This document shows positions 21,714 through 31,911 of a stretch of 43,280 nucleotides of DNA, piece by piece. The stretch is taken from the NCBI GenBank assembly GCA_030949555.1, contig JAUZSJ010000066.1, positions 1 through 43,280 on the forward strand. Reading direction: 5' to 3'. Under the pieces are notes generated by a model that saw nothing but the letters and a program-made list of their open reading frames with translations, did not search any database and was not told where the DNA came from. The DNA is from Persephonella sp. (lineage in GTDB: Bacteria > Aquificota > Aquificia > Aquificales > Hydrogenothermaceae). Positions within the stretch are counted from its first letter, which is position 1. Each line of letters opens with the position of its first letter. The position numbers were made by a program, and so were the translations under genes.

Positions 21714-23768
21714 AACCTCCTGCATTTGTGTTGTGACACATTCCCCCTCCTCCACAGGAAGGCGCATATATGCATCTCTGTTGCTCATAGTAGTATTCCA
21801 TCTAAATCCTCTCATTCTCAGCTGTAGTATCCCATTATAGTTGTAGTTGTAAGGCTCTGGCATTGTCTCATATCCTATAAGTCTTGATACAGGAGAGCCG
21901 TGAGGGACTGCAACGTGACATTCAACACATGCAATTGTTCTCATAGGCATAGGTCTCCACATCATATGTACTTCTGCTTGAGTGAGGTCATGACAGTTTG
22001 TACAGAAAAGACCTTGAGTAGAGTTATTTTTAACGTCAAGAGTAGTATATAAAGTTCCATCTGGTTTAGTAGGCCAGTTTGTGTTAGGACCCTTTAGCAT
22101 AAATTTATGGGTTGAGCCGTGGGGACCTCTTGGGTCAACACCGTCTTCTGCATCAGCACCGTGACAGTCTGTACAGTACATTGTCTGATTTCCCACATTT
22201 GCATTCCATGGAGGAAGAAGCTGTGCAGGAGTCAATGGGTCAGCATACCTGCCATTTGCCTGATTCCATCCACTCAGTGTCCCCATCTCGTTTGTTGTCA
22301 TAACAACAGGATGGGCAGACCTGTTGTACGGATTAAACTCACATGACTGGTCTGTAAGAACTATGTTTGATTGAGAAGATATAAACTGTGTTGTACAGTC
22401 TCCTGATGGACTGTCTCCAAGACCCCATCTGGAATGACATTTCATACATATCTGGTACTCTTTCTGAGCTTCAGCTATTGTGTTGTAGGTTGTTGGCTGT
22501 GTCCACCTGGAGGGCCATACAGGTTCAACACCATAGACACCCTGAAGCACATTGGATACAGCATTTGATGGGTTCTGGGGATACCAGCCTGATGCATCGG
22601 CAGGTGTTGCATGGTTTCCAGGAGATGCTTTGTGAGGATTGTGGCAGTCCATACATTCAGCATGTTTTGAATCGCTAAACTTAACGCTGAACGTTCCTGC
22701 CGGATCTATTTCTGTAGATGTGTAACCGTATAAAACATCTAATATTGTATGAATCCCAGATATTGTCTTTACAGGATGACCAAATGGTCTGTCTGGTGGC
22801 AGTAATGTTTCTATATCCTTCGCTCCACCGTTGCCATGACATGGAGCTGTATTTGAAGCTGAAGATGCTCCAGTAAAACATGTATTTTCTTCTACTTTCC
22901 TGAGCAGTGGCTTACCCTGTGAGTGGTGGGGTGTATGGCAGTTTCCACATCCTAAATCTGCAACAGTAACAGGGGAACCCTCTCCATACTTTGAAGTTAC
23001 ATTTGGGTCCGTATAGGTCAGGGTCTGTGTATCATGTGCACTGCCTGTCCATCCAGGTTTATCGTGACAGGAGATACATGTCTGCTTGAAATCCTGTGCA
23101 AGATTACCAACATCTACCCTTAGAAACTGCTTGTTTTGCTTATGGGGGTCGTGACAGGAAGTGCATTCAACATAAGATTTCCCCCCATAATTGTAGAGCT
23201 TTATAGGAGGAAGGGGATTAGGGTTTCTAAGTTCTACAGTTTTTACTGTTCCATCCCCAAATGTTTTCTGGATGTTAGGATTATACTCTACTGCAACTGG
23301 ATGATGAACAGACAGGTCTGAGCCTATGAAAGTCCTGAGGGTTGACGGCAGTGTTCCATCCGGGTTAACATTCTGCATCTGTATAATACTGTTTCCAAGC
23401 TCTGTTCCTCTAACAATATAAACGGCACCTATTGCTACTGTTCCATCATGGCAGGACAGACACTGTCTTGAAACAATACCTGGCTGTCCCTCAACCTCTG
23501 AAAGTTGCATTGGAGTAGGATAGTTTATCCTTCCAATAAACTCACTGTCATATAGATTGTAAACAGTAGTTGGCATTTTCCTGTTCCACAGAGGTGTTCC
23601 TTCCCTCTCATGGTGGGGAATATGACAGAAAACGCATATCTCTGTCTCTGTTACAGCTTTTACATTTCCAGGTCCAGTTATAGACAGGTTATGAAGTGTC
23701 TGCTCTATTCCAGCATGTGTAGAAAAGACCATTCCTGTAATCAAGATAATAATCTTTGCTATCTTCAT
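21697..23768 (-). CDS. Large multihaem c-type cytochrome (copy 1), ~12 haem sites
   Basis: Ten CXXCH motifs plus CX12CH (CFTGASSASNTAPCH) and C-terminal CGGGGMCH in the corrected frame, ending GGYDSYP* at 21697. First four haems follow the OmcE-like plan. Confidence 0.88.
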
Positions 23769-24761
23769 CTTGGAGCACTTCCTTTCAGGTACTTCAACAC
23801 CTGAATTCTCATGTTGTAAGAATCGCTGATAAATATGTGGTCATCTTTTGAGATAGATATATCAGCAGGATAGGCAAACTGACCTTTTTCCTGTTCCATA
23901 GCTACCAATTACGAGAAGCAGTCTTCCTTTCTGGTCAAAAATCTGAACAGCCGACAGTAGCGTGTCTGAAACATATATATTTCCATCACTATCAACAGCT
24001 ATTCCCCGGGGGTTTGCGAATGTTCCAATCACTGTTCCTCTTTCTCCAAACATACGGAGAAACTTTCCGTTCCTGTCAAATATCTGAATTCTTGCATTCA
24101 TTGAATCTACAACATACAGGTTTCCTTTCCTGTCTAATGTTATAAATGTAGGTCTGTTAAACTCCCCTTTTCCTGTTCCTGTTTTTCCTATTTTCATAAT
24201 CAGTTTTCCATCTTTCAGGGAAACAACATATATCTTTCCTCCTACAGTATCTGTAATAAACAGCCTGTCCCTTTCGTTGTCTACAGCAAGTCCTGTAGGC
24301 CTGATTATCATTGTAGAGCCTATTTTCCCAAGGAAATCTCCATCCTCATTTGTTATAAAAACTGTTCCCAGTACAGAGTCTGAAACATAAATCCTTCCCC
24401 TCTTATCAACAGCAACATCTATAGGAGAAGATAGGGAGTAATCTCCAATATGGTCAACAATCTTTACTGACTTTCTTTTGAAATCAAAGATAAACACAGC
24501 CTTTGAACCTGTATCTGTGAAGTAAAGTTTGTTTCCTTTTATACAGGAACCAAAGGGTTTAATCATCATCTTTTTTTCTTTCCAAAAACCAAGTCAACAA
24601 GTTTACTGAAAAAACCTCTTTCTTCTTCAAAATCACCAACTTTTTAATCTCTCTCACAAACTGTACTTTAAGGTCACGTCTGGCGGTGGCGGCCAGACAA
24701 TTCTTTCTTCTGCCTTCAGATAAACTGTAAAAACAAGAAAGATAATAAATACATATCTCAT
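23765..24761 (-). CDS. NHL-repeat beta-propeller protein (frameshifted)
   Basis: Signal MRYVFIIFLVFTVYLKAEERIVWPPPPDVT; NHL blades (GIAVDSDGNIYVSDTLLSAVQIFD); other-frame C-terminus YPADISISKDDHIFISDSYNMRIQVLKYLKGSAPR. Confidence 0.85.
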
Positions 24762-24771
24762 TTTCAGCCCC

Positions 24772-27104
24772 TTAGAAAACTCTGTAAACTTTAAACTGTG
24801 TTATATAGTTATGTCTTTTCCCATAATTCTCGTTATCTTCATAAAAGTACTGAAAGTCCCACTTGAAAAACAGACTTCTGATTCTGTAATCAATGCCTGT
24901 TGAAAGAGTGGCATAATTTGTGTTGTAATAAGAGTCTCTATGAACATCAAGTGATAATCTGTAAAGGAGTCTCCGGGTTATTTTATAACTCAGGTTCATA
25001 TTGGCATAAGGATACATCCTCTCAGGTCTGTTTTTTCCGTAGTAGTATTTCATGCCGATAACTGAGCTTAGCCTTCCATTCCATCCAAGGAGTTTTCTGT
25101 ACCTGAGGGCATTTGATATCTCAAGATTGTCGTAATTCGTCTGGGTAAATCCTCCTGATGGTCTATAGTATTTACTGTCCTGGTAGTAATAGTTGATACT
25201 GTGTTCAAACCTGAGATTATTTAAGAGGTATGCATTAAATCGTTCATTTATGTTGTATGTAGTGCTTTTATCGTTCTTGCTGGAGTTATACTCAGAAGCA
25301 GAGCCTGAAAGTGTAAAGTCAGAATCAAGGAAGGAAAATCTCTTGTTTATTCCTCCATTTACTGAAACTGTTCCTCCAACTCTGTTTATATTTCCTGATT
25401 CTATCTGACCTGATAAACCTGTTCCACCAAAAACAGAAAACGTTTCCGACAGATACTTATTATAAGTAATATTTACTCCTGTATTGAGAAGTTTCTGGTC
25501 TGCATTGGTTCCTGAGGATGTGAAAAGTATAAGATTGTGGTTTAAGTTCCAGTTTTCATTGATTACATATGCCATGTTTTCGTTAAAAGAGAAAAAGGTT
25601 AGCTGATAATCCCTTGAATCAGAGCGGGTTGCAGACAGTCCAAAATTTGCCGTTAGTTTTTCTGAAGGCATCCACATATAATTAATATTTCCTGTCAGAT
25701 TTTTTATGTCAGAATAGGAGTTACTGTAATACCTTAGATTTGAGTTCAGATTTGATTTCTTTGATATCCTCCATCTGTAATCCATATTAAAGTTGTTTAT
25801 ATCCTGATACACTTTTCTGTATGAAGATATATTCGGGTATCTCTGTATGTAATCATCTATATTCTTTTTGTATGCTATGTTCAGAGCTTTGTTAATCCAG
25901 TTTTTTCCGTAGCTTAAAGAAAACTCTTCAGATTTTCTATCTTCTGAAAAATCTATACCTGTTGATTTTGACTTGGATTTTCTGTAACTGTAATTGACAT
26001 TCGAGTTAATCAGTCTCACACTTCCAAAAAGACCGTAAGCATCTGTTTTTCTTTCTATATAAGAAGTTCTATCATAATATGTGTACCACAGGGGGGACTG
26101 GGTTCTTCTGGCAAAAAGGTTAATAGGAAACCTTGAACTTTTCAGCATGTTAAACTCAATGTCATATCCAACAAGCTTTGAGGTAGAATCTGTCTTTGAA
26201 CTTCCTGTTTTTTGAGTAGAGTCCTCCCTAACAAAGTTTCCTCCTAATCTATATGTAAGCAATCTCGGACTGTACACATAGCCCTCGTAATTCAGCTCGT
26301 AATACTGTCTGAAAGATCTCCTTGTTGTCCTTCTATAAGGGTCTTTGTAGTTTTCCATCTTGTATGTAAATTCAACCTTACCCCAAAACCCTCTCTGTTT
26401 ATGGGTAAGCATATAAGCAGGAACAAAGAAAACAGCACCTATAATTTTCTTGTACAGAGGTATTTTTGGTTTTTCTTCCTCAAACAGGCTTATCTCTTCC
26501 TCTTCAAATTCTGGCATAACCTTTTCTTCTTCAACAACTGTTCCTTCTCTTTTCTCCTCTGTCTTTTTAACTTTTTCTGTAACCTTTTTTCTTCTAACTT
26601 TTCTTCTAAAACAAACTGTTTTTCCTTTGCAACCTTTGTTATGTCAGTCTTCACAATAACAGAACTTATGGGAAGTTTATTCTGAATCTCCTTCAGGAGG
26701 TTGTAGTTGTCAAAAAGTCCATATCTTACTGTATAAAAACCTCTGTCTGTTCTGTATATAAAAGCCCCATCTCTCAGCTCTTCCGGTAATTTTTTCAGGA
26801 ATCTTTCAGCATTTTCTTTCTTTTTGAAAGAGCCAAGCTGGAGAGAAAAAAACTTCTCTTTTTCTGTTTTAAAAACTTTCTCTTTTCTGGTCGCTGTGTC
26901 CTGAGCAATCAACATCCTCACTCTATAAACATCTGGCAGAACTTTCTCTGGACTTTCTGGTTCACTTTTTTTTGTCTTTTTGCTCCTTTCTGTATAGTAT
27001 CCCTGAGATGAAGCAGAAGCTGATATAGCAAAATAGTTCAGTGTGCTCACATTTGTTAAAGCTACCCCCGTAATAAGTGCAGTAATAAGGTACCTTTTTT
27101 TCAT
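24772..27104 (-). CDS. SPOR-domain / outer-membrane beta-barrel fusion protein (frameshifted)
   Basis: N-terminal signal and SPOR domain (FFSLQLGSFKKKENAERFLKKLPEE...GFYTVRYGLFDNYNLLKEI). Removing one A gives linker KVTEKVKKTEEKREGTVVEEEKVMPEFEE leading into a ~550-aa Tyr/Asn/Ser-rich alternating beta-barrel ending YRVF. Confidence 0.75.
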
Positions 27105-27135
27105 CCCTTCCCACCAATTGGTTATTTTTCATGAA

Positions 27136-28086
27136 CTACCACTTTAAGGTCCTTTTTGCATCATTTAGCAGTGCTTCATACTTCTCCTTTCTCAGCTTAT
27201 CTGTAAGTTCCTTTCTCAGTTTCTCTTTTATCTGTTCAAAAGAAACAATCCGTGATGGTCTTTTCCCCTCAATTTTTATTATGTGAAATCCAAGCTCTGT
27301 CTCTATTATTTTGCTTACCTGTCCTACTTTAAGCTTATATATCTCTTCTTCTACCTTCTTCTCAAACCGTCCTTTATGAACAAATCCTATCTCTCCTCCT
27401 TTTATCCTGCTCAGGTCATCTGAGTATCTGTAAGCCACATCCCCAAAATCTTTTCCAGCCATTATTTCCTTATAGGCTTTTTCTGCCCTTTCTTTTGCTA
27501 TCTGCCTCCCTTTAGGTTTTGAAGGATCAACCTTTATGTATATGTATCTGATTTTCAGTGCCTCTGGTTCTTTGAATTTATACTTATTCTTTTCATAGTA
27601 CTCCCTTAGCTGCTCATCTGTAAGTTTTACATTCACATATTTATTTAGTAGCTGGTCTATCATCAACCTTTTCTTCAGCTCTTCCCTGAACTGCTTCAGA
27701 GTAATACCTGTCTCCTTCAGCATTCTCTCGAGATTTTTCTTTGATTTGTACCTTTTTTCCAGTTCTTCCATCAGTTTGTCTATCTGATTCTCAGGCACTT
27801 TTATTCCTTTCTTCTTTGCCTCATAATACAGAAGTTCTCTGTTTATCAGGTAATTTAATGCTTTTTTTCTCAGTTCCTTCTTTTTTTCCTCTGTAAGGTT
27901 TCTGTGATAAAAATTCATAGGAAGGAGAACTTTCATGTATCTCTGAACGTCCATCTCTGTAATCTTTTTATCTCCTACCTCTGCAACAATCTTTTTTTTC
28001 ATTTCAGGGTCTATCTTCCAGCCAAATCCCTGATAGGCATATGCGAAAGCCATAAATCCAAAAAATGCCATTAAAATCTTTTTCAT
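27136..28086 (-). CDS. Periplasmic SurA/PpiC-type (parvulin) peptidyl-prolyl isomerase
   Basis: Signal peptide; SurA-like N-domain; KIRYIYIKVDPSK...DFGDVAYRYSDDLSRIKGGEIGFVHKGRF...GFHIIKIEGKRPSRIVSFEQIKEKLRKEL. Confidence 0.9.
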   Translation of the reverse strand: MKKILMAFFGFMAFAYAYQGFGWKIDPEMKKKIVAEVGDKKITEMDVQRYMKVLLPMNFYHRNLTEEKKKELRKKALNYLINRELLYYEAKKKGIKVPENQIDKLMEELEKRYKSKKNLERMLKETGITLKQFREELKKRLMIDQLLNKYVNVKLTDEQLREYYEKNKYKFKEPEALKIRYIYIKVDPSKPKGRQIAKERAEKAYKEIMAGKDFGDVAYRYSDDLSRIKGGEIGFVHKGRFEKKVEEEIYKLKVGQVSKIIETELGFHIIKIEGKRPSRIVSFEQIKEKLRKELTDKLRKEKYEALLNDAKRTLKW

Positions 28087-28096
28087 AATCTCTCCT

Positions 28097-29091
28097 TCAT
28101 TTCATGTATTGGAATATCTGTATCCTCTTATTGAACGAATCAACAACATAAATCCTGTCTTCCTCATCCACATATAAGCCTGCAGGAAGTAAAAATTTTG
28201 CTGGCTCTGTACCGGCTTCTCCCACATAATAAAGAACTTCTCCTTCTGGAGAAAAAATCTGGAAGTTATTAAATGCCGCGTCAACAACATATATATTTCC
28301 ATCACTATCAACGCCAATACCCTTAGGGCGTGCAAATCTGCCGGGTATATTACCATTACCACCTATTGTCATAACATGCTCAAAATCTTTACTGAAAATC
28401 TGGATTCTAAACAGCTGAGTATCTGTAACGTAGATGTTCCCGTTTTTTCTGTTAATAGCTATATTAGTAGGATAGTTAAACTTCCCGTCTTTATCTCCTC
28501 TATATCCAAACCCTCTAATAAAATTTCCATTGAAATCATAAACCTTCACCCTGTGGATCAAAGGTATCAAACCACCATAAACCCTTTCTAAGTTGTCATC
28601 AACTGCTATACCAACAGGTTTTTTAAACTCATCCTTTTTTCCTACAGCAAAACAAGTTTTCCTTTACTGTCAAATCCGAAAACTTTCTTTAAGGCTGCAT
28701 CCGAAACAAAAAGCACATTCAGTTTTTTAGAATAAGCAAGATTCATAGGGAGTCTGAGTCTGACAGGAAGCTCTAAAATCTTTAAATTCCCTGTTTTAAA
28801 ACTGTAAGAAAAAATAACTCCATGAGCTGTATCTGTAAAAAACAGAAAACCTTTAGCATAAACAACCCCATACGGCTTTCCTATAAAGTCAGGACTTGCC
28901 AGTTCACTCTCTTCTCCAAAAACAATTTCAAAAAAGCTACTTTTCCTCTCGTAATCATAAGGAGGAACCTGACCAACATATTTAATATGGGGCTTTACTC
29001 CCGGTTTTGGCTTGGGAAAAAGAATCTCTTTAGCCTGAGCTCCAAAAAAAATACATATACATAAGCTTAAAACTACTGTTTTATAACGCAT
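28097..29091 (-). CDS. NHL-repeat beta-propeller protein (frameshifted)
   Basis: ORFs 28642-29091 and 28097-28570 join; GIGVDSDGNIYVVDAAFNNFQIFSPEGEVLYYVG; LYVDEEDRIYVVDSFNKRIQIFQYMK. Confidence 0.85.
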
Positions 29092-29725
29092 GACACCCTG
29101 TGCACAGTTTACTTCCTCTGCTTTTTGCTCTCAGAAATAACGGATTTGCGGTGTGGGGATCGTGACAGCTTGCACACTGTATTCTTCCGTTATAATCTTT
29201 AATAAGATCGTAAACAAAATGTTTTTTTCCTGCCCATCCAATCAGTGGGCTGTTGTAAGGTTTGAGATATCTTTTATCTTTCTGGTAAATAACAAATACA
29301 GGATGACTGTGAACGCTTGTCCCTGCTGAAGACTTTCCAAATGTTATGTTTGGAGCGTTCGCCCCGTCATGACAGCTGAGGCATACCATAGAAGAAGGTG
29401 CAACATCCTTCAGCACTGGACCTTTTCTCGTCTGTCCATAAACGGGAAATTTATCTACCTCTTTTGTAGGGTCCCACCTGTATTCCACATCAACAAATGT
29501 AACATCTATATTCTGGGTGTGACACCACATACACAGAGCAAGACTGTACTCTCCCGCTATATTTGGATTTAGAAATCTGCCCTTATACTCAGCAAGGTTA
29601 TGTTTAGTGCTCCTTATTCCCTTCTCATACTCTCCTCCTTCCTCCACAGGAAGGGAAACAAAATCATCAGCAGCATATAGATAAGCGGTCAGCAAAAAAA
29701 ATAGAAATAAATAAGGAAAAATCAT
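29081..29725 (-). CDS. Tetrahaem c-type cytochrome (C), OmcE-like plan
   Basis: CMWCH, CLSCHDG, CASCHDPH, CTGCH; signal peptide. Confidence 0.87.
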   Translation of the reverse strand: MIFPYLFLFFLLTAYLYAADDFVSLPVEEGGEYEKGIRSTKHNLAEYKGRFLNPNIAGEYSLALCMWCHTQNIDVTFVDVEYRWDPTKEVDKFPVYGQTRKGPVLKDVAPSSMVCLSCHDGANAPNITFGKSSAGTSVHSHPVFVIYQKDKRYLKPYNSPLIGWAGKKHFVYDLIKDYNGRIQCASCHDPHTANPLFLRAKSRGSKLCTGCHAL

Positions 29726-29727
29726 TG

Positions 29728-30843
29728 CTATTTTTCCTGAGTTTTTTGTAGATTTGAAGGTTTATAAAGTTTAAGCTCTCTGTATTTTTCTGGATATTTT
29801 TTCTTCCAGGCTTCACTTATATACTGGAATACCTGAACCCTTTTATTCATTGAGTCTGCCACATAAATCCTATCTGCCCTGTCTACATACAATCCTGCAG
29901 GTAGATTAAACTCTCCAGGTCCAAATCCAAACTTACCTATCCACAGCAACAGATTTCCTTTATCATCAAATATCTGAACATTATTAAATGCTGCATCTGC
30001 CACATATATGTGTCCTTCACTGTCTATTCCTATACCTTTTGGCCTTGCAAATGTTCCTGGAACTATACCTAACTTTCCAAATGTTCTGACAAACTTACCA
30101 TTTTTATCAAAAATCTGAACTCTGAAGTTCATCGTATCAACAACAGCAACATTGCCATTTCTCCTATCCACAGCTATATTTGTAGGAAAGTTAAACTCTC
30201 CTTCCTTCTTTCCCCGTTTTCCAAAAGAAAAGAGGAACTTACCATCAGTGAGGGAAAAAACCTTAACTCTGTGATCCATAACATCAACAACATACAGTCT
30301 CTGGTTTTTCTCATTTATGGCTATACCTGCTGGTCTTTCTAACCTACCAGGACCTTCTGGTTCACCTACAGCTGTAATAAACTTCCCTTTCAGGTCATAA
30401 ACAAACACCCTCTGATTCTTAGCATCAGCCACATAAACCCTGCCTTTTCTATCTATATCTATGCCTACAGGGATTCTCAGCTTTCCCATGGCTTTATCGC
30501 CTATAAAAGAAACCTTCTTATTTTTAGGCTCTATAACAAAGACTACCGCAGCTACTGTATCCCCTGCAAAAATTTTTCCGAATCTTGAAGCCACTCCATA
30601 GGGTTTTATAAGATTTCTCGGAACATCCTTCTCAGGCTCCCCTAAAAGCACATCAATGGCACTCTTTCCCTTAAAATCAGACTCTCCGTGATAACTACCA
30701 AGGTAAAGTATCCTTGGCTCTTCAGGTGGGAGGGGCCAGAACACCTTCTCTATTTTCTGAGGTTTCTTGGCCCCACCGCACGAATAGATAATTACTCCTA
30801 TTACAAACAGGACTAAAACTTTTCCTATTATTTCGCGTGACAT
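29728..30843 (-). CDS. NHL-repeat beta-propeller lipoprotein
   Basis: Lipobox-like VIGVIIYSCGG; repeated GIDIDRKGRVYVADAKNQRVFVYD-type NHL units ending MNKRVQVFQYI. Confidence 0.9.
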   Translation of the reverse strand: MSREIIGKVLVLFVIGVIIYSCGGAKKPQKIEKVFWPLPPEEPRILYLGSYHGESDFKGKSAIDVLLGEPEKDVPRNLIKPYGVASRFGKIFAGDTVAAVVFVIEPKNKKVSFIGDKAMGKLRIPVGIDIDRKGRVYVADAKNQRVFVYDLKGKFITAVGEPEGPGRLERPAGIAINEKNQRLYVVDVMDHRVKVFSLTDGKFLFSFGKRGKKEGEFNFPTNIAVDRRNGNVAVVDTMNFRVQIFDKNGKFVRTFGKLGIVPGTFARPKGIGIDSEGHIYVADAAFNNVQIFDDKGNLLLWIGKFGFGPGEFNLPAGLYVDRADRIYVADSMNKRVQVFQYISEAWKKKYPEKYRELKLYKPSNLQKTQEK

Positions 30844-31582
30844 GTCAGACAGAGATTACTGTTGTTGTTAGGCAGTCTCAGGAATGTTGGTTTTCTCCAA
30901 GATGTGGGTCGTGACATGACACACATTCAACTTTTCCAGCTCTAAGCAGGTCACCTACTGTTGGACCAGGATTTCCGTCCCTATCCCCTGCTATCACAAA
31001 CCCTGCAGGAAGTGCCGTAGATGTAGGAACCAGGCTGGCAGGAGGACTTGCTTCATCTCCCCTATATATAACACCTACAGGGTGGTCGTTTCTCAGGTCT
31101 GTTCCAATCTGAGTAATACCTGGTGGCATTGTTGCTGCTGTTCCGGCAGGAATAGTTGTAGTTCCACCATCAGTAGTAAACGCAATCAGATTTCCTGCTG
31201 AGTTCCATCCACCTGAACCAGGAAGGTTAATTATAGAGTTAATTGCATTAACACCGTCGTGACAGGACAGACATGCTCTAGACACATCTCCCGGCAGGTC
31301 AACTGTAGTTCCAGCTGTTGTTGTTCCTCCACCGTAAACCTGGTAGGTAACTGTAGTATCGATTGCTTTGTTCCACAGCGGAGCTCCTACAAAGGTATTG
31401 TTAGAGCCGTGAGGGGTGTGACAGAAAACACAGATTTCATTGTTCACATCAGCTGGATTTGCAGCCCGAATCATGTTCGCAGTGTTTGAAAGGTCATGTT
31501 TAGAACCTGCAATAAGGGCAAACGAACTCGTTGCCATAATACCTACTGCGGCAATTACACCGCCAAAAACCAACCTCTTCAT
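30828..31582 (-). CDS. OmcE-like tetrahaem c-type cytochrome (B), frameshifted before fourth haem
   Basis: CVFCHTPHG, APLWN, SRACLSCHDG, CVSCHDPH in ORF 30878-31582. Shifted frame reads PTFLRLPNNNSNLCLTCHAK*, matching protein A. Confidence 0.87.
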
Positions 31583-31853
31583 CTTCTATACCTCCCTATG
31601 TGATATTTAATCAACTTTCTCACCACCCATCCCTCTGTGCTCTTGCCTCTTATTCTACTCTTGATATTAATAATAATAGTTATTAAAATAAAAATTGTCA
31701 AGTCTGAATATAGTTTGTGTAGTTTAATATATACGATATAAAAACATATTGCAACACAATAATGCATTATTAAGATTTAATAATATTTAACAATTACAAC
31801 AAAATAGCTTTTGTAGTTTTATATAATATGTATAATAAAATATATTAATTAAA

Positions 31854-31867
31854 TTGATATAAATCAA
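31854..31867. promoter_or_regulatory. FNR/CRP-family palindrome
   Basis: TTGAT-ATAA-ATCAA in the divergent intergenic region between cytochrome operons. Confidence 0.45.
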
Positions 31868-31911
31868 TGAACCAGTACCAACAACAATTAAATAATATAA
31901 GGAGCAGCAGG

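Noticed and set aside
22112-22881. Overlapping opposite-strand ORFs inside the multihaem gene
   Set aside because: They are shadow ORFs with no recognisable domains; the haem-motif strand is clearly coding.
20886-23768. A single 960-aa cytochrome fusion protein
   Set aside because: Two internal signal peptides, and natural stops and starts in alternative frames, indicate three genes merged by indels.
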